Of a stretch of 64,000 bases of DNA, positions 17,604-28,500 are shown piece after piece. Each line of letters opens with the position of its first letter. Position 1 is the stretch's first letter. A program made the position numbers and the translations under genes. This DNA is from Halodesulfovibrio spirochaetisodalis (GTDB lineage Bacteria; Desulfobacterota; Desulfovibrionia; Desulfovibrionales; Desulfovibrionaceae), in contig NZ_JXMS01000016.1 of NCBI RefSeq assembly GCF_001672295.1, forward strand, positions 1 to 64,000, given 5' to 3'. The notes under the pieces are model-generated. The model saw nothing but the letters and a program-made list of their open reading frames with translations. It made no database searches and was not told the origin of the DNA.

Positions 17604-18497
17604 TTATAGCCCTAAAACCTGTTTGAGTTCACCAAGCCGTCTACGGCTGATAGGAATTTCAATGCGGGTACGTCCGGCAGTTCGCAGCATGAAGTTGGAA
17701 CCGGGCAGTGAAGCGATTTCGGTAACCATATCAAGATTAACCAGAAACTTGCGGTGTGCACGGAAAAAATTGTGCGGGCGCAGACGGGCTTCAAGTATCT
17801 TCAGTCTGTATGACGTAAGATGTTTCCCCGATGCTGTATGCACGTAGGTGTAATCTTCGTTGGCTTCAATAAAGATAATCTCGTTATACGGCAACAACAT
17901 AGTGCGACCGCCGCTGGTAATGGCAAGTTTCTCTATTTCTGCAGGGCGGAATTTTTCCGTAAGCTCCCATGCCTGACGCAAGGCGTGGAGAAATTGATCC
18001 TGTTCGTCATCTTCCAGTGGGAGTTGCAGGGTCTGTTCAGGAGGTTCCGGCTCTTCATCGCTGTTGTCGATGACAACAGGTTCCTGCCATTGTGTGGACG
18101 GCTCCTGTGCCAGATTAAAATGCATGCGAAATTGTTCAAGCCGTGAAATTGTGCGGTTGAAGCGTTCCGGAGTACATGGGAAAATCAGATAGTCCGTGGC
18201 ATCCAGTTCAAATGCAGTAAATGCATCATCCTCGTTGTCGGCAAGAAAGATAAGGGCAGGCTGAGTGGTGCGGCCGCGAAGCCTTCGTGTAAGCTCGAAT
18301 CCGTCGCGTGGTTCCTTTACGGAAACAGCAAGAACAAGAACTGCGTATTCAATGGCACTGAGTAATTCCAGTGCTTCGTCAACATGCACGGCCTCGCCAA
18401 CTACTCGCACAAAATCGACAGGCTCAAAGAATGCTCTGAGCTGAGTGCGGATTTCCGGATCGGGATGCACAAGAAGTGTTGGTAACATAGTCGGCAA
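17604..18497 (-). CDS. LytTR DNA-binding regulator with degenerate receiver domain
   Basis: A response-regulator-like protein of 297 aa. Residues 5-125 look like a receiver fold, but the phosphorylation site is lost: the expected Asp is Ala57 in VLVLAVS, the acidic pair after strand 1 is LLVHPDPE, and the conserved Lys near 105 is replaced (LIFPCTPERF). After a Pro/Glu-rich linker a LytTR domain spans 190-297 (EIIFIEANEDYTYVHT, FFRAHRKFLVNLDMV). It is likely phosphorylation-independent. It overlaps the acs translation unit, so it may be a dedicated acs regulator; that is inference. Confidence 0.85.
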   Translation of the reverse strand: MPTMLPTLLVHPDPEIRTQLRAFFEPVDFVRVVGEAVHVDEALELLSAIEYAVLVLAVSVKEPRDGFELTRRLRGRTTQPALIFLADNEDDAFTAFELDATDYLIFPCTPERFNRTISRLEQFRMHFNLAQEPSTQWQEPVVIDNSDEEPEPPEQTLQLPLEDDEQDQFLHALRQAWELTEKFRPAEIEKLAITSGGRTMLLPYNEIIFIEANEDYTYVHTASGKHLTSYRLKILEARLRPHNFFRAHRKFLVNLDMVTEIASLPGSNFMLRTAGRTRIEIPISRRRLGELKQVLGL

Positions 18498-18668
18498 CCG
18501 TGAGTAAAAAGCTGAAGAGAAAAATATAACTGATTACATCGATACTACATTTTCAACGGCTTCATGGGAAGGGAAACCCGTCCTTCTCTGTTTAATCAGT
18601 GAAGGATGGTGGGATAAAAATCATCCGGTACGAGCGTACTTTTGTGACAGTTAACTTACTTAGCAATA

Positions 18669-18986
18669 CTACATTTCGTAGTCACGTTCGACTTTGGCAA
18701 TACGTAGCTTAAACGATGAGTACCATTGAGAGCGTCCCTTCTTTTGTGCGTCATGGTGTTCCATGTTTGATTTCCAGTTTTTAATGGATTCCAGATCGCT
18801 CCAGTAAGAAACAGTGATACCAACGTCTCCTTTGGCAGATTCAATACCGAGAAAACCCGGTTGCTGTGATGCCAGAGAAACCATTTTTTTTGCCATGAGA
18901 TTGTATCCTTGTTCATCCTCAGTTCGAGTGGATGTGAAGATGACCGCATAGTACGGAGGCGTAGGTGTCTGAGCAAAAAGATTCAT
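18669..18986 (-). CDS. Antibiotic biosynthesis monooxygenase (ABM) domain protein
   Basis: A small 105-aa protein with the dimeric ferredoxin-like ABM fold. YYAVIFTSTRTEDEQGYNLMAKKMV, then QQPGFLGIESAKGDVGITVSYW, matches the family pattern. Members include haem-degrading and quinone-modifying monooxygenases, but many are uncharacterised, and an oxygenase role in an anaerobe is doubtful. The ATG at 18986 is chosen because GGAG lies 6 nt upstream; a longer frame to 19004 lacks a site. Confidence 0.8.
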   Translation of the reverse strand: MNLFAQTPTPPYYAVIFTSTRTEDEQGYNLMAKKMVSLASQQPGFLGIESAKGDVGITVSYWSDLESIKNWKSNMEHHDAQKKGRSQWYSSFKLRIAKVERDYEM

Positions 18987-19140
18987 TCTATACTCCTGCT
19001 GCAATGGCTGGATAAACTAAGTAAGATAATCTGTTGTCGAGAGGTCAGTGTGATACCATACTTACTGACGCTCTTCATTCTTTTTTTGTTTTACTCGGCA
19101 AGAGGGGCGCTGTGTACGTTCAGGTCAGGATATAAACCAA

Positions 19141-19173
19141 AAAAAAAGACCGCACAGAGTGCGGTCTTTTTTG
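19141..19173. terminator. Bidirectional intrinsic terminator after rny
   Basis: A 13-bp stem (AAAAAAGACCGCA / TGCGGTCTTTTTT) with a CAGAG loop, 15 bp beyond the rny stop codon. Flanking A and T runs fit both directions. Confidence 0.9.
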
Positions 19174-19187
19174 CTGACAGTTGATTG

Positions 19188-20747
19188 CTATTTTGCAAAT
19201 CCTACTGCGCGGCGTTCGCGAATTACGGTAACGCGAATCTGCCCCGGGTAGGTAAGATTGTTTTCAATCTTATCTGCAATCTCTTTACAGAGCAGGTAGG
19301 TGGAATCATCATCAACGTTATCGGAGTTAACCATAACGCGGATTTCACGACCAGCCTGAATAGCGTATGCTTTTGCTACACCGTCAAATGCTGTTGCAAT
19401 GCCTTCGAGTTCTTCGAGACGTTTTACGTAGTTCTCGAGGAGTTCTTTACGGGCGCCAGGGCGAGCACCGGAAAGGGAGTCCGCAGCCTGTACAAGAACA
19501 GCAAGTGCAGTGGTTGGCGGAGTGTCTTCATGGTGCGCTGCAATTGCATGCACAATGTCTTTTGCTTCGCCGTATTTTTTAGCCAGATCAGCACCGATAA
19601 GTGCGTGCGGGCCTTCAACTTCATGGTCGACAGCTTTACCAAGGTCATGCAGGAGACCTGCACGTTTAGCCTTTTTGACATCAAGGCCAAGTTCGGCTGC
19701 CATCATGCCACAGAGAGAAGAAACTTCCAGAGAGTGCTGCAGCACGTTCTGGGAGAAACTTGTGCGGTATTTAAGCTGACCGAGGAACTTGATAAGCTCT
19801 GGGTGGATACCGTGAACACCTGCATCAAATGTAGCCTGTTCACCAACTTCGCGAAGCTGTACTTCCAGTTCCTGCTCAACCTTGCGTACAACATCTTCGA
19901 TGCGGGCAGGGTGGATACGGCCGTCGCTGATAAGACGCTCAAGAGCCATTTTGGCAATCTGGCGACGCAGCGGGCTGTATGCAGAAAGGATAACAGTTTC
20001 AGGGGTATCATCAATAATCAGGTCAACACCGGTAGCTGCTTCAATAGCACGGATGTTACGGCCTTCACGGCCGATGATACGACCTTTCATATCTTCGCTT
20101 GGCAGGGTTACCGCGGTAACGGTCTGTTCGCCCACGTAATCGCCTGCGTAGCGCTGGATAGCAGTAGCAATAATATGCTGGGACTTGCGGTTGGCAGTCT
20201 CTTTTGCTTCCATTTCAATCTGGCGGATCATTTTAGCGGCTTCGTGCTTGGTGCGCGCTTCCACTTCAGTGAAGAGGCGTTCTTTAGCTTCTTCAATGGT
20301 GAGGCCAGATACTTCTTGTAATTTTAATTCCTGCTCATCCAGTTTGGAATCGAGCAGAGCAGTTTTTTCTTCGAGTTTACGCTCTTTGCGGGTCAAGTCT
20401 TTATCTAAAGAGAGCAGTTCCTGCTCTTTCTGGTTGGCTTGTTCGCGTTTGCGTTCTACGCGTTCACTGAGTTCTTGAATCTTACGATCACGAGTTTTTG
20501 TTTCATTCTCACGGTCTTTAAATTCACGTTCAATTTCGCGTTTCTGTTTGTAAATCTCGTCCTGACCCTGAAGAATGATTTCTTTCTTTTGAGCCTGTGC
20601 TTCCTTACGAGCCTCTTCAATGATGCGTGTGGACAGTTCCTTCGCGTCACCCAATCGCTTAGAGGAAACAACTTTATGCAGTGCGTATCCGGAGCCAGCT
20701 CCAATAATAGCACCAACAAGGACGAGCCCGAATGAGATCAGACTCAT
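19188..20747 (-). CDS. rny: Ribonuclease Y
   Basis: Membrane-anchored endoribonuclease that starts mRNA decay. The N-terminal segment [20 protein letters not shown] is the anchor, followed by a long coiled coil (to about 200), a KH domain ([19 protein letters not shown]) and an HD domain ([17 protein letters not shown]). I set the start at 20747 (519 aa) because GGGAG lies before this ATG and it begins right at the anchor; the longer frame to 20810 has no ribosome site. It lies downstream of zapB-zapA. Confidence 0.95.
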   Translation of the reverse strand: MSLISFGLVLVGAIIGAGSGYALHKVVSSKRLGDAKELSTRIIEEARKEAQAQKKEIILQGQDEIYKQKREIEREFKDRENETKTRDRKIQELSERVERKREQANQKEQELLSLDKDLTRKERKLEEKTALLDSKLDEQELKLQEVSGLTIEEAKERLFTEVEARTKHEAAKMIRQIEMEAKETANRKSQHIIATAIQRYAGDYVGEQTVTAVTLPSEDMKGRIIGREGRNIRAIEAATGVDLIIDDTPETVILSAYSPLRRQIAKMALERLISDGRIHPARIEDVVRKVEQELEVQLREVGEQATFDAGVHGIHPELIKFLGQLKYRTSFSQNVLQHSLEVSSLCGMMAAELGLDVKKAKRAGLLHDLGKAVDHEVEGPHALIGADLAKKYGEAKDIVHAIAAHHEDTPPTTALAVLVQAADSLSGARPGARKELLENYVKRLEELEGIATAFDGVAKAYAIQAGREIRVMVNSDNVDDDSTYLLCKEIADKIENNLTYPGQIRVTVIRERRAVGFAK

Positions 20748-20916
20748 ACCTTTTCTCCCGTTATTACACACAGATTCGTTGAATCTGAGATGTACAAGTT
20801 TAGAGCACAACTGTGCCTTTATATATAAAGTGAGAGTGGCGTTAAGCCCCGACTGGCTGCATGTAAAAATGCAGTTTGCGTACAGTAAGCAGGAAACACA
20901 ACCAAAGTCAGGCTGA

Positions 20917-21204
20917 TTATTCTTGCGGGGCTGCAGGATCTTCAGTGCAGCCTTCCACTCTCATAGTTAATCGTTGTAACCGTTCTTCAAGTGCCTGCAA
21001 CTTCTCTGCTGTTTGCAGATAATCATCCGCAAGACCTAAGACAAGGAAAGTGAGCAATTTTTCCTTACTGATAGGCATACCCGGACTGTAGAGCGTCTCG
21101 TAACGCTCCTCCACCAAAGTTTTAGCCCGTTCGACAGTGTCGTGGTCTGCTTCTGATTTAAAAGAGACCTCAGTGCCGAGTATCTTCAGATTGAAGCTGC
21201 GCAT
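20917..21204 (-). CDS. zapA: Cell division protein ZapA
   Basis: FtsZ-ring stabilising protein of 95 aa. The N-terminal [30 protein letters not shown] is the ZapA globular domain, followed by [30 protein letters not shown], the coiled-coil helix that forms the tetramer. It is 6 nt downstream of the ZapB-like gene, so the two Z-ring factors form an operon ahead of rny. Confidence 0.85.
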   Translation of the reverse strand: MRSFNLKILGTEVSFKSEADHDTVERAKTLVEERYETLYSPGMPISKEKLLTFLVLGLADDYLQTAEKLQALEERLQRLTMRVEGCTEDPAAPQE

Positions 21205-21210
21205 AGCGTA

Positions 21211-21447
21211 TTACATGGAGTCTGCAGGGTTAGAAAGCTTTGTCAGTAAGCCGTCTATACGACCCATGACTTCATCTTTCGTAGAACGTTCGAGTTCCAA
21301 CTCTTCCTTCAGAGCACGATTCTCTTCTTCAAGAACAGAAAGACTTACTTCAACTTCTTCTTTAAGCTGCAAGTTTTCGTTCTTAAGGGACTCTACTTCT
21401 TCAAGAAGAGATTCTAATTTTTTTTCTAAACGGTCTATAAGTTCCAT
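21211..21447 (-). CDS. zapB: ZapB-like coiled-coil cell division protein
   Basis: A 78-aa protein that is almost wholly one charged coiled coil (MELIDRLEKKLESLLEEVE, then repeated Leu heptads and ERSTKDEVMGRIDGLLTKL). Size, composition and position directly before zapA support a ZapB-type role, bridging ZapA and other divisome parts. The family is recognised mostly by shape, so the name is moderately certain. Confidence 0.7.
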   Translation of the reverse strand: MELIDRLEKKLESLLEEVESLKNENLQLKEEVEVSLSVLEEENRALKEELELERSTKDEVMGRIDGLLTKLSNPADSM

Positions 21448-21484
21448 AAGTTTTAACTATCCTTTTTGGTACGAGAAATCAATA

Positions 21485-22858
21485 CTAGCATTTTTTGGGC
21501 AAGTTTTTCTGCTTGCTCCGAGCTACAGCAACAGCGTTTTCAGGAATGTTCTTAGTTATAACGGAGCCGGCACCTACAAGTGAGTTTTTACCCACGCAAA
21601 CTGGAGCTACCAGAGAGGTGTTGGAGCCGATAAAGGCATTATCCTCAATGGTTGTCTTGTGTTTGTTAACACCGTCATAGTTGCAGGTGATAGTGCCTGC
21701 CCCGATGTTAACGTCTGTACCCACTTCAGCATCGCCAAGGTAGGTAAAGTGGTTTGCCTTGGAGCCTTCTCCTAAAACGGATTTTTTCATTTCGACAAAG
21801 TTGCCCACTTTGGAACCTTGTTTCATGACTGCACCCGGACGGAGTCTTGCATACGGACCTGCTACACAGTCTTTTCCGACTGTAGCCCCGTCAAGGTGAC
21901 TAAATGGATGGATAACACACCCTTCCGCTAAATTGGAATCTTTAATCCAAGTGTTAGAATAAATTTCTGCACCGCGCGCTACATGGCTGTTGCCGTAGAT
22001 TTCGCAAGGCCCATGCAGGACTGCACCCGGTTCGAGGGTTACCATTGGGCCCACACGGACGTATTCCGGCGCATGGATAGTAACACCTTGTTCAAGCCAC
22101 TCCATGACAAGGTTTGCACGGAGGAGGGATTCTGAACGTACGAGCTCTGCAGGGTTGTTGATACCGAGCAGGTGCGGATCGTTTCCACAGTCTACGCCGA
22201 TAACGGACATTTGCTCTTCTACAGCAAACCCTACGAGGTCTGTAATATAATATTCACCGCTGTTATTCTCGTTCGTGAGACGCTCGAGAAGCGGTGTAAC
22301 ACTTGCAACATCGAGCAGGTAGATACCTGCGTTGATTTCACGGGGTTCAGGGCCATGCAGGCTTTCATCGTAGTCTTTTGCTTCGATAATGGCAGCTACA
22401 TCGCCAAGATGACGCACAACGCGACCAAATGAGCCGGGTTGCGGGAGGGTGAGTGTCATAAAACCAATGTCAGCATGACCGGCCAGACACTCTTTTAAGA
22501 AGTTGATAAGACGAGGCTGCGGCAACAGCGGAGTATCACCATTAATGACGAGTACATGGGAAACACCGGACTCTACGAGTTCGTTCCATGCTGTCTGTAA
22601 TGCGTGTCCTGTGCCGAGCTGTTCGGTCTGAAGAATAAAATTGCGGTCTTCGTCTGCAAAGGCTTGCTCGATCATTTCTGATTTATGACCGATAACAGTC
22701 CAAATGCCTTCACCGAAGAGCGGATCTAAAGCTGTATATACATAACGGAGCATTGGTGCGCCTAAAAGTTCCTGAAGAACTTTAGGTTTATCTGAGTGCA
22801 TACGGGTTCCTTTACCCGCTGCAAGTACAAGCGCTCCGATTGTCTCTCTGGCAGACAT
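21485..22858 (-). CDS. glmU: Bifunctional UDP-N-acetylglucosamine pyrophosphorylase / glucosamine-1-phosphate acetyltransferase
   Basis: GlmU makes UDP-GlcNAc for peptidoglycan and LPS. The N-terminal uridyltransferase domain has VLAAGKGTRMHSDKPKVL at residues 12-29. The C-terminal half is a left-handed beta helix of hexapeptide repeats with the acetyltransferase residues in NFVEMKKSVLGEGSKANHFTYLGDAEVG and TITCNYDGVNKHKT. At 457 aa it is full length. AGGAG lies before the ATG. Distance to zapB is 37 nt, so they may share a transcript. Confidence 0.95.
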   Translation of the reverse strand: MSARETIGALVLAAGKGTRMHSDKPKVLQELLGAPMLRYVYTALDPLFGEGIWTVIGHKSEMIEQAFADEDRNFILQTEQLGTGHALQTAWNELVESGVSHVLVINGDTPLLPQPRLINFLKECLAGHADIGFMTLTLPQPGSFGRVVRHLGDVAAIIEAKDYDESLHGPEPREINAGIYLLDVASVTPLLERLTNENNSGEYYITDLVGFAVEEQMSVIGVDCGNDPHLLGINNPAELVRSESLLRANLVMEWLEQGVTIHAPEYVRVGPMVTLEPGAVLHGPCEIYGNSHVARGAEIYSNTWIKDSNLAEGCVIHPFSHLDGATVGKDCVAGPYARLRPGAVMKQGSKVGNFVEMKKSVLGEGSKANHFTYLGDAEVGTDVNIGAGTITCNYDGVNKHKTTIEDNAFIGSNTSLVAPVCVGKNSLVGAGSVITKNIPENAVAVARSKQKNLPKKC

Positions 22859-22942
22859 TTTTACTCCTGAGATAACGTGGTAACAAGTAGTTCTAACGCC
22901 TATGTACTACGTGCGGGAGCGGGGACTTGTCTAGTAGAAACG

Positions 22943-23075
22943 TATAATAGATGGAGATGAAAAGGGGTACAAAAACGCGAGGAAACGCGTACGAAAGGGA
23001 GGCTGGATGGTACAGTTGATTGAAATGGTTAATGATAAAAAAAGCAGGCTGTCAAAAGACAGCCTGCTTTTTATA
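22943..23075 (+). ncRNA. Candidate GGA-rich small RNA (CsrA/RsmA-titrating type)
   Basis: In the 234-bp gap between divergent glmU and the end of atpC, the plus strand holds a TATAAT (22943-22948) and, about 90 bp on, a strong terminator (23041-23075). The intervening stretch has four or more GGA motifs (22953, 22981 in the loop of an ACGCG hairpin, 22998, 23005). That is the layout of short RsmY/Z-like RNAs. The -35 box is poor, and two tiny frames with ribosome-like sites lie in it, so a micro-peptide mRNA is the alternative. Confidence 0.3.
23041..23073. terminator. Bidirectional intrinsic terminator behind atpC
   Basis: A perfect 13-bp stem (AAAGCAGGCTGTC / GACAGCCTGCTTT) with an AAAA loop. 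It lies 20 bp past the atpC stop codon and ends the F1 operon; it can also end a plus-strand transcript from the glmU side. Confidence 0.9.
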
Positions 23076-23092
23076 GTGTAATTGCCTGAATA

Positions 23093-23497
23093 TTATTCAG
23101 AACCACGCATCTTGAGGCGATGGAGAGAACGGGCAAGAGCTGCCCGTGCACGAGCGTAATCAACGGAATCCATATCCATGGACACGCGCTGCTCAGCACG
23201 CTCCTTAGCCTGACGTGCACGACCAAGATCGATATCTTCAGCACGTTCAGCAGCCTCAGCAAGGACGGTCACTTTGTTCTCGGAAACCTCAGCAAAGCCA
23301 CCGGAGATAAACACATAACGTGTTTGTCCGCCAACGTTGTAGTGCAGAGGACCGATTTGCAGGGCAGCAAGGAAAGGAATGTGATTCGGAAGAATACCGA
23401 ACTCACCGTCGAATCCAGGTGCACCTACATAGTCAACGTCTTCGCTAAGTACGAGCCGATCTGGCGTAACAATTTCGAGACGAAGTGTATTTTCCAT
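23093..23497 (-). CDS. atpC: ATP synthase F1 subunit epsilon
   Basis: Central-stalk subunit of F1, 134 aa. The beta-sandwich domain shows [38 protein letters not shown] and [25 protein letters not shown], followed by the helical hairpin with RA(R)QAKERAEQR. It is last in the F1 operon, 20 nt after atpD, with AAGGAG before the ATG. Confidence 0.95.
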   Translation of the reverse strand: MENTLRLEIVTPDRLVLSEDVDYVGAPGFDGEFGILPNHIPFLAALQIGPLHYNVGGQTRYVFISGGFAEVSENKVTVLAEAAERAEDIDLGRARQAKERAEQRVSMDMDSVDYARARAALARSLHRLKMRGSE

Positions 23498-23517
23498 AAG
23501 TCAGCTCCTTTTAGGGA

Positions 23518-24930
<1,413 letters not shown>

Positions 24931-24946
24931 TTATTCGCTCCCTTAC

Positions 24947-25831
24947 TTATCCTTTCAGCGCTTCAGCGCCACCGACAATATCCATGAGGTCACTGGTAAT
25001 GGCGGCCTGACGGGTCTTGTTGAAGATAAGTGTCAGGTTGTCGACCATTTCGTCACAGTTCTTTGTGGCATTATCCATAGCCGCCATACGTGCTGCATGC
25101 TCAGATGCAGAAGTATCAAGCAGACCACGGTAAATCTGGACCTTAATAAAGCGGGGCAGAAGCTCTGCAAGAAGACCTTCTACAGCTGGTTCGTAGATGA
25201 ACTCTTTTTTAACGCCTGTGGTATCTTCTTCAACCTCAGGTGCTTCTTCAGAGGACATAGGCAGGATCTGCTGTTCAACAGGTACCTGTTTACCCATGCT
25301 TACGAACTCGCCGTAAATGAGTACAACTTCATCAAATTCACCAGTGAGGTAGGAGTGGATAACTTCCATTCCCAGCTCGTTGGCAAGAGAGAAGTCAAAA
25401 TTGCCCATGGAATCCGGGTAGCCTTTTACAAGGTCAAACTCGGATTTTTGCGCAAAATCGCGACCTTTCTTACCGACGCAGTAGAATTTAACGTCTTTAC
25501 CTTCCGCAGCTTTTGCTTTGGCAAGCTTTTCAGCCTTGGAAATAAGGCCTGCGTTAAAGCTGCCGCAAAGTCCGCGGTCGGAAGTTGCAAGCACAATCGC
25601 ACAAGTCTTGATTTCCTCACGGACTTCAAGCAGTGGATGCGCATTCTCGTCTGCCTTGCTGGCAAGATCACCCAGCATATCGTAGAACTTTTCTGCGTAA
25701 GGGCGGAAACGCTCGATACGGGACTGGGCACCACGCAGTTTAGCAGAAGCAACCATGTTCATTGCTTTTGTAATCTGCTTGGTTTTCTTAACCCCGGCAA
25801 TCTGTAGTTGGACATCTTTCAATGAAGGCAT
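24947..25831 (-). CDS. atpG: ATP synthase F1 subunit gamma
   Basis: Rotor shaft subunit, 294 aa. The N-terminal helix has MPSLKDVQLQIAGVKKTKQITKAMNMVA, and the C-terminal helix has AAMDNATKNCDEMVDNLTLIFNKTRQA, both typical. TSDRGLCGSFN is the conserved strand. GGAGG lies before the ATG. It carries an acidic insertion near 195-210 (SSEEAPEVEEDTTG), longer than in the E. coli protein. Confidence 0.97.
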   Translation of the reverse strand: MPSLKDVQLQIAGVKKTKQITKAMNMVASAKLRGAQSRIERFRPYAEKFYDMLGDLASKADENAHPLLEVREEIKTCAIVLATSDRGLCGSFNAGLISKAEKLAKAKAAEGKDVKFYCVGKKGRDFAQKSEFDLVKGYPDSMGNFDFSLANELGMEVIHSYLTGEFDEVVLIYGEFVSMGKQVPVEQQILPMSSEEAPEVEEDTTGVKKEFIYEPAVEGLLAELLPRFIKVQIYRGLLDTSASEHAARMAAMDNATKNCDEMVDNLTLIFNKTRQAAITSDLMDIVGGAEALKG

Positions 25832-25847
25832 AAACTACCTCCAATCC

Positions 25848-27356
25848 TTAAGCGCTAAAGCTTTTTTTGAACTCGTCAATAGCGGCTTTCAGGCGACCTT
25901 CAATATCGTCGTCAATGACTTCACGATCTTTAAGGTCAGCAAGAATGTCGGACTTGGAAGAACGCAGGAAGTCGAGCAATCCGGATTCGAAATCACGAAT
26001 TTTATCAACTTCAACGTCATCCATGAAGCCACGAGTAGCAGCATACATAGAAGAAACCTGCTCGCAGAATTCCATTGGCTCGTACTGAGGCTGCTTGAGC
26101 AGCTCAACGAGACGGGCACCACGATTCAGTTTAGCCTGTGTTGCTTTATCAAGGTCAGAACCGAACTGAGCAAACGCTGCGAGTTCACGGTACTGAGCAA
26201 GATCAAGACGCATTGTACCTGCAACCTGCTTCATAGCTTTAATCTGAGCAGCACCACCAACTCGGGATACAGAAAGACCTACGTTAATCGCAGGGCGGAT
26301 ACCGGCGTTGAAGAGGTTAGGCTCAAGATATACCTGACCGTCAGTAATGGAAATTACGTTGGTAGGAATGTATGCAGATACGTCACCGGCCTGAGTTTCA
26401 ATGATAGGCAGAGCAGTCATGGAACCAGCGCCGAGATCGTCGTTAACTTTAGCTGCACGCTCAAGAAGTCTGGAGTGCAGGTAGAATACGTCACCCGGGA
26501 ACGCTTCACGTCCTGGAGGGCGACGGAGCAAGAGAGACATCTGGCGGTACGCAGTAGCCTGTTTGGACAGGTCATCGTATACGATGAGAGCGTGTTTGCC
26601 GTTGTCACGGTAGTGCTCAGCCATGGTACAACCGGTGTATGCAGCGATGAACTGCAGTGGTGCCGGCTCAGAAGCGGTAGCGGAGATGATGGTTGTGTAT
26701 TCCATCGCGCCGTGCTTCTTAAGGGTATCTGCTACAAGAGCAACGGTAGATTTTTTCTGACCGATAGCTACGTAGAAGCAGTGAATGTCTGTATTTTTCT
26801 GTGCAAGAATAGCGTCGAGACAAACAGCTGTTTTACCAACCTGACGGTCACCGATAACCAGTTCACGCTGACCACGACCTACCGGGGTCATAGCGTCAAT
26901 AGCTTTAATACCTGTAGGCATTGGCTCGTGAACGGATTTACGTGCGATGATACCAGGAGCTTTAAGTTCTACAGGACGAACTTCTGCAGCTTCTACTGGT
27001 CCAAGGCCGTCAAGTGGCTGACCAAGCGGGTTCAAAACGCGACCCATAACTTCGTCACCAACTGGTACGGAGAAGATCTGACCGGTACGTTTTACCGGAT
27101 CGCCTTCCTTAACGCCTGTATCGTCGCCAAGAAGAGCAACACCAACGTTGTCTTCTTCGAGGTTAAGAACCATGCCCATAAGGCCGCCTGGGAATTCCAG
27201 CAGCTCCATGGCCATAGCGTTACGAACACCGTATACACGAGCAATACCGTCACCAACGTAAAGTACGGTACCGGTTTCGCTCATTTCTACGCGCTGCTCG
27301 TAATTCTCGATCTGGCTTTCAATAATTTGGGAGATTTCTTCTGCTTTAATCTGCAT
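25848..27356 (-). CDS. atpA: ATP synthase F1 subunit alpha
   Basis: Non-catalytic nucleotide-binding subunit. The P-loop is [13 protein letters not shown] near 170, and the signature [14 protein letters not shown] is present. I start at the ATG at 27356 (MQIKAEEIS, 502 aa, the usual length). An in-frame GTG at 27368 would add four residues. It follows atpH after 4 nt. Confidence 0.97.
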   Translation of the reverse strand: MQIKAEEISQIIESQIENYEQRVEMSETGTVLYVGDGIARVYGVRNAMAMELLEFPGGLMGMVLNLEEDNVGVALLGDDTGVKEGDPVKRTGQIFSVPVGDEVMGRVLNPLGQPLDGLGPVEAAEVRPVELKAPGIIARKSVHEPMPTGIKAIDAMTPVGRGQRELVIGDRQVGKTAVCLDAILAQKNTDIHCFYVAIGQKKSTVALVADTLKKHGAMEYTTIISATASEPAPLQFIAAYTGCTMAEHYRDNGKHALIVYDDLSKQATAYRQMSLLLRRPPGREAFPGDVFYLHSRLLERAAKVNDDLGAGSMTALPIIETQAGDVSAYIPTNVISITDGQVYLEPNLFNAGIRPAINVGLSVSRVGGAAQIKAMKQVAGTMRLDLAQYRELAAFAQFGSDLDKATQAKLNRGARLVELLKQPQYEPMEFCEQVSSMYAATRGFMDDVEVDKIRDFESGLLDFLRSSKSDILADLKDREVIDDDIEGRLKAAIDEFKKSFSA

Positions 27357-27360
27357 GGCC

Positions 27361-27912
27361 CTACTCACCCCTCTTGATGTTTTCTTTCAAGATACCCAGC
27401 TGTGCTCTGAGGCTAGCGTCGAGTACCTTGTCGCCTACTTTCAGAACAACGCCGCCGAGAATGGACTTGTCAGTACTGAAAGACAGGAACAGCTTCTGGC
27501 CAGCCTGTTTTTCCAATTGGGATTTTACTTTATCGCACTTGGCCTTTGGAAGTTTGATTGCGGTAATAAGCTCACCGCGAACAACACCCTGATCGGCATC
27601 AAGCAGAACATTGTAAAAGGCTTGAATTTCCGGAATGGCAGTAAGACGGTCTTTGTCCGCGAGCAAATTGCAGAAGTTGCGGACAATAACGCTTACCTCT
27701 CCTTTATCCAACAAAGAAGCCAATACAGCTTTCTTTTCCTCTACGGAAATGATTGGATTACGGAATATTTTGCCAAGCTCAGGTGTGCTCTTGATCACTC
27801 CAGCCAGTGCATCAAGCTCCTTGCCGTAGGCATTCAGCTCTTTAGAGCCGGCCTTTTTGCCAAGAGAAAATAGCGCCCTGGCGTATCTTCTTGCTATGAT
27901 GTTACCGGTCAA
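27361..27912 (-). CDS. atpH: ATP synthase F1 subunit delta
   Basis: Peripheral-stalk cap, 183 aa. It has [17 protein letters not shown] at the N-terminus and the C-terminal motif [22 protein letters not shown]. The start codon is TTG, and its last two bases overlap the TGA of atpF (TTGA), so it is translationally coupled to the b subunit. GGTGG lies about 7-9 nt upstream. Confidence 0.95.
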   Translation of the reverse strand: MTGNIIARRYARALFSLGKKAGSKELNAYGKELDALAGVIKSTPELGKIFRNPIISVEEKKAVLASLLDKGEVSVIVRNFCNLLADKDRLTAIPEIQAFYNVLLDADQGVVRGELITAIKLPKAKCDKVKSQLEKQAGQKLFLSFSTDKSILGGVVLKVGDKVLDASLRAQLGILKENIKRGE

Positions 27913-28472
27913 CTGAGCACCACCTTAGTTAAGTATTTATCGATGAGCGCTTCGTGGCTTTTCTTGTCGAGCTTCTTAGCAATCATCTGCTCAGCAGCTT
28001 CGGCAACAAGATCTGCCATTTCTTCACGCATCTGCTCCATTGCCTGCTTTACTTCGTTCTCAGCAGCTTTGCTTGCCTGTTCCGTAATCTGGGCAGCGGA
28101 CTTTTCAGCACGCTCAATGATAGCAGCCTGAGCTGCTTCACCCTGTTTACGGTATTCATCAAGGATGCTCTGGGCTTCTGCATCCATGTTTGCAATGCGC
28201 TGTTCAACATCAGCTAGCTTGGCTTTTGCATCTGCTTTGCGAGTTTCAAGAGATATCAGCTCTTCTTCAATGCCGCTTGCGCGACCACTAAAGAAGGCTT
28301 TGATCTTGCTTCCACCTGCATACCAGATGATGCCGAGTACGACTGCGAGGGTAATTACGCGGTATGCGAAGTTATCCCACGGTATGTCATGTCCGCCGGC
28401 TTGAGCGAACGCTGTACCTGCCATAAGCAGTACCAGCGCCGATGCACCAGCAATAGTTCTCAGCTTGTTCAA
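27909..28472 (-). CDS. atpF: ATP synthase F0 subunit b
   Basis: Peripheral-stalk subunit. The frame is open to 28535, but a TTG at 28472 has GGAGGG 6 nt upstream and gives the usual 187 aa. The N-terminus MNKLRTIAGASALVLLMAG ending in TAFAQ resembles a cleavable signal. It is followed by the membrane helix (YRVITLAVVLGIIWYAGG) and a long coiled coil rich in Ala, Glu and Lys. It is the second of two b-type genes in the operon. Confidence 0.92.
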   Translation of the reverse strand: MNKLRTIAGASALVLLMAGTAFAQAGGHDIPWDNFAYRVITLAVVLGIIWYAGGSKIKAFFSGRASGIEEELISLETRKADAKAKLADVEQRIANMDAEAQSILDEYRKQGEAAQAAIIERAEKSAAQITEQASKAAENEVKQAMEQMREEMADLVAEAAEQMIAKKLDKKSHEALIDKYLTKVVLS

Positions 28473-28500
28473 AGCGAACCCTCCTTCAACGCTTACGCGG

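Noticed and set aside
20748-20916. Possible 6S RNA between zapA and rny
   Set aside because: In several proteobacteria 6S RNA lies near zapA, and the gap has two small hairpins (CTGCAT/ATGCAG and CAGATTC/GAATCTG on the minus strand). But I could not form the long closing stem or central bubble of 6S RNA.
25755-27377. 540-codon plus-strand open frame antisense to atpA, and similar long frames antisense to atpD, rny, mreB and tupA
   Set aside because: They are exact shadows of highly biased, conserved genes that rarely use codons giving stops on the other strand. Their translations are rich in Cys, Phe, Asn and Thr with no domain, and they cross gene boundaries.
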